A model generated the notes under the pieces. It did no database searches. It was not told where the DNA came from and worked only from the letters and a program-made list of their open reading frames with translations. DNA of 33,489 nucleotides from Odoribacter sp. UBA944. GTDB taxonomy: Bacteria > Bacteroidota > Bacteroidia > Bacteroidales > Marinifilaceae. The stretch lies in NCBI GenBank assembly GCA_002293375.1, contig DBDA01000030.1, forward strand, positions 62,970-96,458, in the 5' to 3' direction. The position numbers and the translations under genes were made by a program. This document shows, piece after piece, positions 22,234 through 31,405 of the stretch (its first letter is position 1; every line of letters starts with the position of its first letter).

Positions 22234-24282
22234 ATGGCAATATGTAGTATCAGTAAAAACAGGTTCTATTGGCGCAGAGGTGCTCTTGGTTTGCTCCTCG
22301 GAGCTTTGTTATTGTCCGAAGCAAAGGCGCAGGTTTGGGACAGCGTGCAAACACGGGAGTTACAGACCGTAAACGTAACGGAAAAACGGAAACCGGCAGT
22401 GCTGCGTTCCCCTGTCCCGTTGCAGGTGCTGGATGCCGGGCAGATCCGGCGATTGGGCTATCAAGATGCGGGAGATGCCGTCCGCCGCTTTGCCGGGGTC
22501 GGGGTCAGGGATTACGGAGGGATCGGCGGATTGAAAACCATATCGGTCCGGAGCCTGGGGCCACACCATACAGCCGTTACATACGACGGGGTAGCGGTCG
22601 GGAATGTACAGGCCGGGCAGATCGACCTGGGACGTTTCCCGTTGGACAACCTGGCGCAGATATCCCTGACAGTCGGCCAGTCGGCAGATATATTTCAGCC
22701 TGCCCGCCTGGCAGCCTTCGGCAGCGTGCTGGCTTTTCAAACCGAACGTTTCGCTCCCGTAAACGGCTCCGGACAATGTTGGGCGCTCAACCTGAAAGCA
22801 GGCTCATTCGGTTTTGCCAATCCATTTCTCCGCTACGGCCGCCGTCTTTCCGAACGGGCTTTGCTCTCGGTAGAGAGCAATTACCGGCGGGCAGACGGGC
22901 GTTACCCCTTTACGTTGGTAAACGGAGACTTCGTCAGCCGGGAAAAACGGCAAAACACAGCTGTCAACGAGTGGAATTCGGAAGCCAATCTTTACCATAC
23001 CTTTCGGGACAGCTCCTCCCTTTCGCTGAAGGCATCCTACTCCCGGTCGGACAGAGAATTACCCGGTTCCGTCATTCTGTACAACCCGGCCGGCCGGCGG
23101 GAACGGTTGCGGGAGCAGCATGTTTTGGTACAGGGAGGGTACGAAAAACAGTATGAGTCCCCCTGGAGACTGAAAGGGTTGTTCAAATACAACCGGGCAT
23201 ACAGCGAATACCGGGAACACGATGCCAAATACGAAGGGGGAGTGCAGGAGGAGAAGCACAGACAGCAGGAGTTTTACGGTTCGGGCATGCTTCTTTTTAC
23301 TCCGGTCGGCAGGATCGCTTTTTCCGGAGCGTCCGACCTGACGGTGAACACCCTGCATTCCGGATTTTATCCGCTCCGGGAACAAGCTGCGCTAACCCAT
23401 CCGGTGCGCTATACCTCCCAGACCTCCCTCTCTTTTCAGTATCTTCACGAACGCTTTTCTCTGACGGGAACCCTGCTGAGTACCTGGATCACGGAACAAG
23501 CTGCATCGGGCGAAACGCCGGATGACCGCTACCGGTTCACCCCTTCACTCTCTTTCTCGTTCCGTCCCTGGACCTCCCGCTCCCTGCGTTTCCGGATCCT
23601 GTATAAACAAGCTTACCGGGTCCCGACCTTCAACGACCTTTACTACTTGCGGATCGGGAACCTGAAACTGAAAGCAGAATCGGCCCGCGAATATGGGGCC
23701 GGAGCAACCTGGTCTGGAAAGGGCTTGCCTTTCACCTCTTACATCGCCCTGACTGTGGACGGATACTACAACAACGTCCGGGACAAGATCACGGCTATAC
23801 CGACCACCTACATCTGGAAGATGCAAAATACGGGAAAAGTTCGGATCTGGGGGGCCGACCTGACGCTAAAAATGCTTGTCCCGCTGGGAGATCGTTCTGA
23901 ACTCTCCCTTTCGGGGAGTTACACCCGGCAACGGGCGGAAGACGTAACCGACCCGTCGGCATCGTATTACAAACACCAACTCCCCTATACGCCGGAACAC
24001 TCCGGAAGCGGAGCGGTCAGCGTGGCGTTTCCCTGGGCAACGCTCTCTTATACGGTGATCGGGGCGGGAGAACGTTATGTGAACAAAGAGAACGTAGCCA
24101 TGTATCGACTGCCCGGTTACGGGGAGCATACCATTTCCCTGCACCGGGAGTTGGAGGCAAAATACGGAACCTGGCGCTTACAGGCCGAATTAATCAATTT
24201 AACCGACGAACAATACGCTATTATTCAATACTATCCAATGCCGGGACGCTCTTTTCGGGTATCGGCGACCTGTTTGTTTTAA
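22234..24282 (+). CDS. btuB: TonB-dependent outer-membrane receptor for B12 (BtuB-type)
   Basis: 682 residues from ATG 22234; the frame is open further upstream but only through the riboswitch. Signal peptide ending in LLLSEAKAQ, then a plug domain (about 40-165: LQTVNVTEKRKPAVLRS, VPLQVLDAGQIRRLG, DAGDAVRRFAGVGVRDYGG, ISVRSLGPHHTAVTYDGV) and a 22-strand-type barrel rich in aromatic girdle residues to the C-terminus, which ends in F (SATCLF), the usual outer-membrane targeting residue. It is the first gene under the cobalamin riboswitch and is followed by the BtuG- and BtuFCD-like genes, so the substrate is almost certainly a corrinoid. The plug carries no N-terminal carboxypeptidase-like extension, so it is not a SusC-type receptor. 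Confidence 0.88.
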   Translation: MAICSISKNRFYWRRGALGLLLGALLLSEAKAQVWDSVQTRELQTVNVTEKRKPAVLRSPVPLQVLDAGQIRRLGYQDAGDAVRRFAGVGVRDYGGIGGLKTISVRSLGPHHTAVTYDGVAVGNVQAGQIDLGRFPLDNLAQISLTVGQSADIFQPARLAAFGSVLAFQTERFAPVNGSGQCWALNLKAGSFGFANPFLRYGRRLSERALLSVESNYRRADGRYPFTLVNGDFVSREKRQNTAVNEWNSEANLYHTFRDSSSLSLKASYSRSDRELPGSVILYNPAGRRERLREQHVLVQGGYEKQYESPWRLKGLFKYNRAYSEYREHDAKYEGGVQEEKHRQQEFYGSGMLLFTPVGRIAFSGASDLTVNTLHSGFYPLREQAALTHPVRYTSQTSLSFQYLHERFSLTGTLLSTWITEQAASGETPDDRYRFTPSLSFSFRPWTSRSLRFRILYKQAYRVPTFNDLYYLRIGNLKLKAESAREYGAGATWSGKGLPFTSYIALTVDGYYNNVRDKITAIPTTYIWKMQNTGKVRIWGADLTLKMLVPLGDRSELSLSGSYTRQRAEDVTDPSASYYKHQLPYTPEHSGSGAVSVAFPWATLSYTVIGAGERYVNKENVAMYRLPGYGEHTISLHRELEAKYGTWRLQAELINLTDEQYAIIQYYPMPGRSFRVSATCLF

Positions 24283-24308
24283 ACCCAATTTAATCAAAAT
24301 AAAAACGT

Positions 24309-25358
24309 ATGAAAATCAGAAATCTATCTTTGTTTGCAGGGCTTTTTGCACTGCTTTTAAGTAGCTGTCACGACGAAAAAAAAGGTGATCCGATCTTGTC
24401 GCCGAATGCTTCCGTCTTTATTTTGAACGAAGGCAGCATGAGCGGGAACAATGCTTCGATTACGCTATACGATCCTGCCGGAGAGACAACCGTGGCAGAT
24501 ATTTACCGCGCACAGAACGGAAGACAGTTGGGCGAACTGGCGCAAAACATCCTGGCGTATGATTCGGAGTTGTTCGTAACGGTTTCAGGCTCCCGGCTGA
24601 TCTGCCGGCTGGGAAACGACGGAAAAGAAAAAGGCCGGCTGAGTATGGCGCCACACGGGGATCCGCGTTATCTGGCGGCAAAAGACGGAAAATTGTATGT
24701 GACGGTATACGGCACACCCGGCCGGGTATTCCGGCTGAATGCTGCCACGTTGACCATCGAAGACAGTGTCGTGGTGGGAAATAATCCGGAAAACATCGTC
24801 CTGTCCGGTTCAAAACTCTATGTTTCCAATGCCGCTTACGGAGCAGGGGAAACCATATCCGTGATCGATGTGGCTTCGTTTACCGTGACACAAACCGTTC
24901 CCGTCCGGAAAAACCCGAACGACCTGCTGGCCCACGGTCCCGCTGTCTATGTGATCTCCTGGGGAGAAAATTGGGATGCGTTCGATCTGCAGCAGATCGA
25001 CACCTCTTCCCTGGCCGTCCGGGTAATCACCAAGGCCAACAAGATGGCGGCCTACCGGAATAAACTATATATGGCCTACTCTACCACAGATTGGGGAAGC
25101 GGAGAGACCACAACGACTTTTTCTACCTACGATCCGGCTACGGACCAGATAGGCAGCGGGAATTTTATAACAGGAGATGCATTGTCAAACAAAACTGTTT
25201 ACATGCTCAACATCCATCCGGTCAGCGGGCAGACCTACATCTCCACAACGGATTACGAGACGAACGGCTCCGTGTATGTCTTTCAGGACGGCCAACTCAC
25301 CGGCAGTTTTACCAGTGGCGGAATCAATCCGACCAAAGCCGTATTCGTAAATAAATAG
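24309..25358 (+). CDS. btuG: BtuG-like surface corrinoid-binding lipoprotein (beta-propeller)
   Basis: 349 residues. The lipobox LLSSC is followed by HDEKKGD, an acidic stretch like the surface-export signal of Bacteroidota lipoproteins. The mature part begins SVFILNEGSMSGNNASITLYD and runs as seven propeller-like blades (YncE/DUF5074 type) with repeating LYVTVYG, LYVSNAAYG, VYVISWGEN, LYMAYSTTD, TYISTTDYE strands. This layout and the position between the receptor and the ABC genes match BtuG of Bacteroides thetaiotaomicron, a surface lipoprotein that binds B12 tightly and passes it to BtuB. It starts 26 bases after btuB. Confidence 0.82.
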   Translation: MKIRNLSLFAGLFALLLSSCHDEKKGDPILSPNASVFILNEGSMSGNNASITLYDPAGETTVADIYRAQNGRQLGELAQNILAYDSELFVTVSGSRLICRLGNDGKEKGRLSMAPHGDPRYLAAKDGKLYVTVYGTPGRVFRLNAATLTIEDSVVVGNNPENIVLSGSKLYVSNAAYGAGETISVIDVASFTVTQTVPVRKNPNDLLAHGPAVYVISWGENWDAFDLQQIDTSSLAVRVITKANKMAAYRNKLYMAYSTTDWGSGETTTTFSTYDPATDQIGSGNFITGDALSNKTVYMLNIHPVSGQTYISTTDYETNGSVYVFQDGQLTGSFTSGGINPTKAVFVNK

Positions 25359-25364
25359 CGCAAC

Positions 25365-26486
25365 ATGAAACCCACACACCTCGTTTTATTGCTGCTCCTG
25401 CTCTGGGCAGTGGTCGGTTGCCGGCAACCGGGAAACCGTTCCGGCGGGTCCGGTGACGGCTATATGCACCATGCAGGAGGCCTTACCGTAGAAAAACAGG
25501 AGAGTTGTACCCGTATCCGGATCCGGGATCCCTGGGATACCACCCGGATCCTGCAACAATACCTGTTGGTGCGGGAAGGGGTGCCGGCTCCGGAGGTACT
25601 GCCGGATGAAGTGTTGGTCCGCATTCCCCTGAAGCGCGTGGTAGTGGCAACAACGGTTCATTGCAGCATTTTGGAGCTGTTGGGCGTACGGGATGCAATC
25701 GCCGGCGTATGCGAAGGGCGGTATGTTGCACTGGATTTTATCCGGGAAGGGTTGGCAAGCGGAGCCGTTACGGATATCGGAGAAGCTACGACTCCGGATG
25801 TGGAGAAACTGATCGCTCTGCATCCGGACGCTTTTATTACATCGCCCCTGAACAACGTGTCCGGCGGAAGAGTCGAAAAGACAGGCATCCCGCAGATCAA
25901 GTGTGTGGATTATATGGAGTCCCTGCCGTTGGGACGTGCCGAATGGATCCGGCTTTTCGGCCTTTTTTTCGACAAAGAGGCGGTAGCGGATTCCCTCTTC
26001 CGGGAACGGGAAAAAACTTACCGGGAAACAGCAGCTTTGGTAAAGGGAATTTCCCGTCGGCCGACCGTACTGCCGGAGATGAAGTACGGACCGGTCTGGT
26101 ATGTTCCGGGTGGAGAGAGTTACATGGCTCACCTGTTGGAAGATGCCGGCGCTGCTTATTTTTATGCGGAAGATACACATTCCGGCTCTTTGGCCCGTTC
26201 GTTCGAAGAGGTGTTTGAAACGTGCCGGACTGCGGATTTCTGGCTGATCAAATACCACCGTCCGCAGGATCTCTCCTACGGAGATCTGAAAAAGGAGTAC
26301 GAACCGTACAGTTATTTTGACGCCTATAAAAAACAACATATTTTTGGATGCAACTCCGCCCGGGTGCCTTACTACGAAGAGAGCCCGCTCTATCCGGATT
26401 TGTTGCTGAAAGACTTCGTGGCGATTTTTCACCCGGATCTGCTTCCGGGATATCAGAACCGTTATTACCTGGAGATGGGAGAATAG
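25365..26486 (+). CDS. btuF: BtuF-like corrinoid ABC transporter substrate-binding lipoprotein
   Basis: 373 residues. Lipobox VVGC, then a low-complexity glycine/serine linker, then a TroA/BtuF-type two-lobe binding domain: RVVVATTVHCSILELLGVRDAIAGVC, DIGEATTPDVEKLIALHPDAFI, then a long linking helix (FDKEAVADSLFREREKTY) and the second lobe (WYVPGGESYMAHLLEDAGA). The protein carries corrinoid across the periplasm to the BtuC-like permease. Six bases separate it from btuG. Iron-siderophore binding proteins share the fold, but the riboswitch points to B12. Confidence 0.85.
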   Translation: MKPTHLVLLLLLLWAVVGCRQPGNRSGGSGDGYMHHAGGLTVEKQESCTRIRIRDPWDTTRILQQYLLVREGVPAPEVLPDEVLVRIPLKRVVVATTVHCSILELLGVRDAIAGVCEGRYVALDFIREGLASGAVTDIGEATTPDVEKLIALHPDAFITSPLNNVSGGRVEKTGIPQIKCVDYMESLPLGRAEWIRLFGLFFDKEAVADSLFREREKTYRETAALVKGISRRPTVLPEMKYGPVWYVPGGESYMAHLLEDAGAAYFYAEDTHSGSLARSFEEVFETCRTADFWLIKYHRPQDLSYGDLKKEYEPYSYFDAYKKQHIFGCNSARVPYYEESPLYPDLLLKDFVAIFHPDLLPGYQNRYYLEMGE

Positions 26487-26494
26487 ATAAACGT

Positions 26495-27523
26495 ATGAAA
26501 CCGTATACCCTTTGGATATTAACCGGACTTATCCTGCTGCTTCTCGGAGCTTCGCTTTTCTTTGGCTCGGTCACCATCCCTATCCGGGCGGTACTGGCCA
26601 TCCTGACCGGTCAGGAAACGGGACAGGAGACCTGGGAATTTATTGTGTTGCACTCCCGTTTGCCGCAAGCAGTGACAGCGCTCTTCGCCGGAGCTGCCTT
26701 GGCTGTGGCCGGCCTGATGCTGCAAACCCTCTTCAATAACCCGTTGGCAGGTCCCTCCATTTTGGGGATAGATGCAGGGGCAGGCTTGGGGGTTGCACTG
26801 ATCATGCTGCTCTTTGGAGGAACAGTGGGAAACGTGGCGGCCGGACTGTCGCTCTCCGGCTCCTTTGCGGTCATTACCGGCGCTTTTCTGGGAGCTGCCG
26901 GAATACTCGGGATTATCCTCTTTTTCTCCACCCTTGTCCGGAGTACGGTCATGCTGCTCATCATCGGGATCCTGGTGGGGTATATCACGGCTTCCCTGAT
27001 CTCTTTGCTTCATTTTATATCCGATCCGGAAGGAGTCTTTTCGTATACGATGTGGGGGATGGGCGATTTCTCCGGCGTATCCCTGAACCGGTTGCCGCTT
27101 CTTTGTGGTCTGCTGGGCATCGGTTTAGGCATCGCCTTGTTGTTGATGAAGCCTTTGAATGCCCTCTTATTGGGCGAACGATACGCCGAAAACTTAGGCG
27201 TTAATGTCCGGCGTGTCCGGATCGGTTTACTGGTCAGCACGGGGATACTGACAGCCGTGACGACTGCTTTTTGCGGGCCTGTCTCTTTTATCGGATTGGC
27301 GGTTCCGCACATCGCCCGCCTGCTGACCGGTAGCTCCAACCACACCTTGCTGTTACCGGCTACCTTGCTATGTGGGGCGGCAATCGCTCTTTTGTGCAAC
27401 CTGATCACTGTACTGCCGGGCGCCTCCGGCCTGTTGCCCCTGAATGCGATCACTCCGCTGATCGGCGCGCCGGTGATCATTTACGTCATCATCAACCAGA
27501 AAAAAATCCAATATTTTAACTGA
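26495..27523 (+). CDS. btuC: BtuC-like FecCD-family ABC transporter permease
   Basis: 342 residues, start ATG 26495 eight bases after btuF; an in-frame start 147 bases upstream lies inside btuF and is rejected. About ten membrane segments. FecCD-family markers: LHSRLPQAVTALFAGAALAVAGLMLQTLFNNPLAGPSILGIDAGA, then GERYAENLGVNVRRVR (the cytoplasmic coupling loop), CGPVSFIGLAVPHIARLL and TPLIGAPVIIYVII. It forms the inner-membrane channel of the B12 importer. Its TGA overlaps the ATG of btuD (TGATG), showing coupled translation. Confidence 0.9.
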   Translation: MKPYTLWILTGLILLLLGASLFFGSVTIPIRAVLAILTGQETGQETWEFIVLHSRLPQAVTALFAGAALAVAGLMLQTLFNNPLAGPSILGIDAGAGLGVALIMLLFGGTVGNVAAGLSLSGSFAVITGAFLGAAGILGIILFFSTLVRSTVMLLIIGILVGYITASLISLLHFISDPEGVFSYTMWGMGDFSGVSLNRLPLLCGLLGIGLGIALLLMKPLNALLLGERYAENLGVNVRRVRIGLLVSTGILTAVTTAFCGPVSFIGLAVPHIARLLTGSSNHTLLLPATLLCGAAIALLCNLITVLPGASGLLPLNAITPLIGAPVIIYVIINQKKIQYFN

Positions 27524-28557
27524 TGGTACAAACCGCTCATTTCCCTCACCCTCCGGGCGTCCTCCGGGCGGAACACTTGGCGATCGGTTACCGCTTGGGC
27601 AGGCGGGGAGAGAAACGGCTGTACGATCAGCTCTCTTTTGCCTTGCACCCGGGCGAGTTGACCTGCCTGCTCGGGCCGAACGGCGCTGGAAAATCAACAT
27701 TGTTGCGGACCATCGGCGGAACACAGGCTTCGTTGGACGGAGCGTTGTTTCTGGAAGACCGGGAATTGAAAAAATTCCGGGAAAAAGAGCGCGCCCGCCG
27801 GATCGGGTTGGTACTGACAGACCGCACGATGGCCGGCGGTTTGCCGGTGCGGGAATTGGTAGCTCTGGGCCGGCAGCCCCATACCGGATTCTTCGGCCGG
27901 TTGGGGCGGGAAGACCTCCGGATAGTAGAGGAGGCGATTGCTGCCGTTGGCCTGGAGGAGAAGAGCGAAGTGTATGTAGCGGAGCTATCCGACGGCGAAC
28001 GGCAGAAGGCGATGATCGCCCGGGCTATCGCCCAGGAGTGCCCCGTGTTGTTGTTGGACGAACCGACCGCTTTTCTGGACGTGGTCAGCCGGATCGAGAT
28101 CTTGAACCTGCTGCACAGGCTGGCTACAGAACACGGTAAGACCATCCTGCTCTCCACCCACGATTTGGAACAGGCGCTGTTGTTGAGCGACCGCCTTTGG
28201 CTGCTCTCCCGGGAGCGCGGGTTGGAGTGCGGGGTGGTCGAAGACCTGGTCTTTTCCGGCGCCTTAGGCCGTCTTTTTTCGCGCAACGGGATCACCTTCG
28301 ATGCCGGCAGCGGCAGTTTCCGTCCCGAATTCCCTGTGGGGAAAACGATCGCTGTGCAAGCCGAAGGTACATTGCTTTTCTGGGCTAAAAACGCGCTGAT
28401 GCGCAACGGCTATCTGCCGGCCGAAGAGGCCCCCCTCCGGTTAGAGGTCAAAGCGCCGGATCAATTCTGTGTCACAAACGGATCTACCCCCCTCTTCCAG
28501 GCCGCTTCCTTCGAAGAATTTATCCGGAGGCTAAAATCCATACCGGATTCGAGATAA
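27523..28557 (+). CDS. btuD: BtuD-like ABC transporter ATPase with C-terminal extension
   Basis: 344 residues. Walker A GPNGAGKST (51-59), signature LSDGER (155-160), Walker B PVLLLDE (174-180) and the switch histidine H213 are all present, so it should hydrolyse ATP. The place where the Q-loop glutamine is expected reads LVLTDRTMAGG (97-107), with no glutamine. After the roughly 255-residue ATPase core there is an extra domain of about 90 residues (from about 250) of unknown function, with AVQAEGTLLFWAKNALMRN; such tails occur in related Bacteroidota ATPases and may regulate transport. The ATG overlaps the btuC stop. Confidence 0.88.
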   Translation: MVQTAHFPHPPGVLRAEHLAIGYRLGRRGEKRLYDQLSFALHPGELTCLLGPNGAGKSTLLRTIGGTQASLDGALFLEDRELKKFREKERARRIGLVLTDRTMAGGLPVRELVALGRQPHTGFFGRLGREDLRIVEEAIAAVGLEEKSEVYVAELSDGERQKAMIARAIAQECPVLLLDEPTAFLDVVSRIEILNLLHRLATEHGKTILLSTHDLEQALLLSDRLWLLSRERGLECGVVEDLVFSGALGRLFSRNGITFDAGSGSFRPEFPVGKTIAVQAEGTLLFWAKNALMRNGYLPAEEAPLRLEVKAPDQFCVTNGSTPLFQAASFEEFIRRLKSIPDSR

Positions 28558-28584
28558 AAAAGGATGCCGTACAGGCATCCTTTT
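28558..28584. terminator. Bidirectional terminator between the B12 operon and purM
   Basis: An 11-bp perfect stem (28558-28568 with 28574-28584), loop GTACA, just after the btuD stop. T-runs occur on both sides: TTTT on the plus strand and a longer TTTTTTATC on the minus strand, so it also ends purM. Confidence 0.85.
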
Positions 28585-28620
28585 GAAATATATAGATAGG
28601 GTTGTGAAGAAGCCCACCGT

Positions 28621-29796
28621 TCAGTATGTGAATTTCCCGAATTCGCTGAGTATGGTGAGCTTATTGCCTTGGTCGCTATTGTCGAGGCAACGGCCGACGA
28701 TCTGTGCGTCAATGTGAAAACTTTTGGATATATCGATGATTTCAGGGGCCAGTTCCTCATTAACATACAACTCCATCCGGTGCCCCATGTTGAACACCTT
28801 ATACATCTCCTCCCACGGCGTGCCCGATTGTTCCCGGATCAGGCGGAACAGCGGAGGGACCGGAAAAAGATGATCTTTTACTACGTGCATATTCTCCACA
28901 AAGTGCATCACCTTGGTCTGGGCGCCTCCGGAGCAGTGTACCATGCCGTGGATATCCTTCCGGTGCAAGTCCAAAATCCGCTTGATCACCGGCGCATAAG
29001 TGCGGGTGGGGGAGAGTACCAACTTTCCGGCATCGGTGCCGGTACCCTCCACCGGATCGGTCAACCGGCACTTTCCGGCGTACACCAATTCCGCCGGCAC
29101 AGCGTTGTCGTAACTCTCCGGGTATCTCTCCGCCAGGTAGTTGGCAAAAACATCGTGCCGGGCGGAGGTAAGTCCGTTGGAACCCATGCCGCCGTTGTAT
29201 TCCGTTTCGTAGGTCGCCTGTCCGTAAGAAGCAAGTCCGACAATCACATCTCCGGGCCGGATGCGGTCGTTAGAGATGACATCTTCCCGTTTGATGCGGC
29301 AGGTGACGGTGGAATCCACGACAATAGTGCGCACCAAGTCCCCGATATCGGCAGTTTCCCCGCCGGTAGAGTAGATATGGACACCGAGCCGGGCGTACTC
29401 CTCTATCAACTCCTGGGTTCCGTTGATGATAGCGGAGATCACTTCGCCGGGGATGAGGTTTTTGTTCCGTCCAATGGTGGAGGAAAGCAGGATGTTGTCG
29501 ACGGCACCCACGCAGAGCAGGTCGTCGATGTTCATAATAAGCGCGTCTTGGGCAATCCCTTTCCAGACGGAGAGATCGCCTGTCTCTTTCCAGTACAGGT
29601 ACGCCAAAGAAGATTTTGTGCCGGCTCCGTCCGCGTGCATGATGTTGCACCACGCCGGGTCTCCGCCCAGATAATCCGGTACGATCTTGCAGAAAGCCTT
29701 GGGGAACAGCCCCTTGTCGATATTTTGAATAGCAGCGTGCACATCCTCCTTGGAAGCGGAAACGCCCCGCCGGTTGTATCTTTCGTCTTTTCTCAT
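28621..29796 (-). CDS. purM: Phosphoribosylformylglycinamidine cyclo-ligase (AIR synthase)
   Basis: 391 residues. The PurM N-terminal domain shows MHADGAGTKSSLAY, NIDDLLCVGA, GEVISAIINGTQELIEEYARLGVHIYSTGGETADIGDLV; the C-terminal domain shows GDVIVGLASYGQ, LTSARHDVF, SPTRTYAPVIKRIL, MVHCSGGAQTKVM and FNMGHRMELYV. It makes AIR from FGAM with ATP in purine synthesis. The Bacteroidales form is about 45 residues longer than the E. coli enzyme. It is monocistronic here, with a -7 box 20 bases before its ATG. Confidence 0.9.
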   Translation of the reverse strand: MRKDERYNRRGVSASKEDVHAAIQNIDKGLFPKAFCKIVPDYLGGDPAWCNIMHADGAGTKSSLAYLYWKETGDLSVWKGIAQDALIMNIDDLLCVGAVDNILLSSTIGRNKNLIPGEVISAIINGTQELIEEYARLGVHIYSTGGETADIGDLVRTIVVDSTVTCRIKREDVISNDRIRPGDVIVGLASYGQATYETEYNGGMGSNGLTSARHDVFANYLAERYPESYDNAVPAELVYAGKCRLTDPVEGTGTDAGKLVLSPTRTYAPVIKRILDLHRKDIHGMVHCSGGAQTKVMHFVENMHVVKDHLFPVPPLFRLIREQSGTPWEEMYKVFNMGHRMELYVNEELAPEIIDISKSFHIDAQIVGRCLDNSDQGNKLTILSEFGKFTY

Positions 29797-29815
29797 GAGT
29801 ATGCTTTTACGCCTC

Positions 29816-29823
29816 CAAATGTA
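29816..29823 (-). promoter_or_regulatory. -7 promoter box of purM
   Basis: Minus-strand TACATTTG is an exact match to TAnnTTTG, 19 bases before the ATG at 29796. A second -7 match, TATCTTTG, is on the plus strand at 29846-29853, pointing at the MATE gene, but with a 200-base leader. No -33 box for either. Confidence 0.45.
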
Positions 29824-30055
29824 CGTAAAAAAGAGATAAAATCGCTATCTTTGTCCCTGCAAATTACTGCACTGTCCAATCCATGAAGTGGCAACTCTGC
29901 ATATAGCTATTCTGCTCCGGGCCTGTCGGGGAGTCTCTCTCCGGCATTGAATTGTCGTGCCCGTTTCTGAAAACAGCGTTTAATCCATCCATTTATGAAT
30001 TAATCGTTTGCGCGGAAAATGACCGTGCAGCGATGTCGTTTTGTAAAAACACAAC

Positions 30056-31375
30056 ATGATGAAATACACATACAAACAAATCTGGCTCATCAACTTGCCT
30101 GTAATGCTGAGTCTTCTGATGGAACAACTGATCAATCTCACAGATTCCATTTTCCTCGGTTGTGTCGGGCACATCGAATTGGGAGCATCGGCGATCGCGG
30201 CGATGTATTATATGGTCATTTATATGCTTGGCTTCGGGTTCAGCATCGGAACGCAGGTCATCATCGCAAAGCGTAACGGCGCAGGGCGGCGCGAAGAAGT
30301 CAGCAGGGTGTTCTTTCAGGGACTTTACTTTTTGTCCGCTTTCGCCCTCATCGTTTTCGTGCTGTCTAAACTGTTTTCGCCTGCACTGTTACGGCTGCTG
30401 ATCTCGTCAGACGATGTCTGGCGGGCGACCGTGGAATACATCCGGTGGCGCGATTACAGTTACCTGTTCGCCTTCCCACTGCTGGCGATCCGTGCGTTTT
30501 TCGTCGGTACCACCCGCACGAAGATCCTCACTTCCAACGCCATCGTCATGGTGGTGTGTAACATGGCGTTCAACTACCTGCTGATCTTCGGAAAGCTGGG
30601 ATTTCCGCGATTGGGGATCGGCGGGGCGGCCGTTGGCTCGTCGCTGACCGCACTCGTTGGGCTGCTGTTTATGATCGTCTATATGCAGCGACGGGTGGAG
30701 AAAATGCGTCCCGTTTTCGATCCCCGGCTGTCGCTCCACCTGTTAGACATATCGCTTTGGACGATGGTGAGGCAATTCTTCTGCACCGCCCCCTGGTTCC
30801 TGTTTTTTCTCGCCATCGAACATTTGGGCGAAGTTGAACTTGCCGCTGCCAACGTGGTCAGAAGTGTCTCAATGCTATTTTTTGTGATCGTTATCTCGTT
30901 TGCCACGACGATGATCTCGCTGACCGGCAACCTCATCGGAGCGGGTTTGACAGCGGAAGTAGTGCCGACCGGCCGGTGGATCATGGCGTTGAATTACGGG
31001 TTGGGTTTACCGCTTATCGCACTTGCCTTTATCTTTTCCGGGAGCCTTCGGCGGCTGTTCACCGGCGATGCGGCCGTTATTGCGACAGCGTTCGCACCTT
31101 TCTGCGTGATGCTTTCGACCTTCCTGATCTCCGTCCCCTCCTACACCTGGTGCAACACCGTGATCGGCACGGGCAACACCCGGGTGGCGTTCATCATCCA
31201 GATAATCACCATACTCATCTACCTGGCCTATCTGTTTCTGCTGTCGCGTTTGCCGGACATTCCTCTGGCGATGTACTGGACTGCCGAACAGCTATATGTC
31301 ATCGCGTTGCTTGTATTATCGTGGACCTGGCTTAAGCGGAACAGATGGGGACGCAAAAATGAAGAGTCTGTTTAA
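30056..31375 (+). CDS. MATE family efflux transporter
   Basis: 439 residues with about twelve membrane segments in two bundles. It starts MMKYTYKQIWLINLPVMLSLLMEQLINLTDSIFLG, the usual MATE opening, and has MYYMVIYMLGFGFSIGTQVIIAKRNGAG, AFNYLLIFGKLGFPRLGIGGAAVGSS and NVVRSVSMLFFVIVISFATTMISLTGNLIGAG in the expected places. MATE proteins export cationic drugs or metabolites with Na+ or H+. Substrate unknown. The second ATG (30059) is equally possible. It converges with the AraC-type gene. Confidence 0.9.
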   Translation: MMKYTYKQIWLINLPVMLSLLMEQLINLTDSIFLGCVGHIELGASAIAAMYYMVIYMLGFGFSIGTQVIIAKRNGAGRREEVSRVFFQGLYFLSAFALIVFVLSKLFSPALLRLLISSDDVWRATVEYIRWRDYSYLFAFPLLAIRAFFVGTTRTKILTSNAIVMVVCNMAFNYLLIFGKLGFPRLGIGGAAVGSSLTALVGLLFMIVYMQRRVEKMRPVFDPRLSLHLLDISLWTMVRQFFCTAPWFLFFLAIEHLGEVELAAANVVRSVSMLFFVIVISFATTMISLTGNLIGAGLTAEVVPTGRWIMALNYGLGLPLIALAFIFSGSLRRLFTGDAAVIATAFAPFCVMLSTFLISVPSYTWCNTVIGTGNTRVAFIIQIITILIYLAYLFLLSRLPDIPLAMYWTAEQLYVIALLVLSWTWLKRNRWGRKNEESV

Positions 31376-31394
31376 TAAACTTAAACAGACTCTT
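31362..31394. terminator. Bidirectional terminator between the MATE and AraC genes
   Basis: A 13-bp perfect stem (31362-31374 with 31382-31394), loop ATAAACT, overlaps the MATE stop codon. The right arm is one copy of the repeat described at 31377, 32393 and 33335. Confidence 0.7.
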
Positions 31395-31396
31395 AT
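31377..31396. repeat. 20-bp repeat, copy 1
   Basis: AAACTTAAACAGACTCTTAT here is identical to 32393-32412. A 14/15 match, TTAGACAGACTCTTA, lies at about 33335-33349. Confidence 0.7.
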
Positions 31397-31405
31397 AGCT
31401 GAACA

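Noticed and set aside
28669..29886. Plus-strand open frame of 405 codons over purM
   Set aside because: Antisense shadow of a gene with unmistakable PurM motifs.
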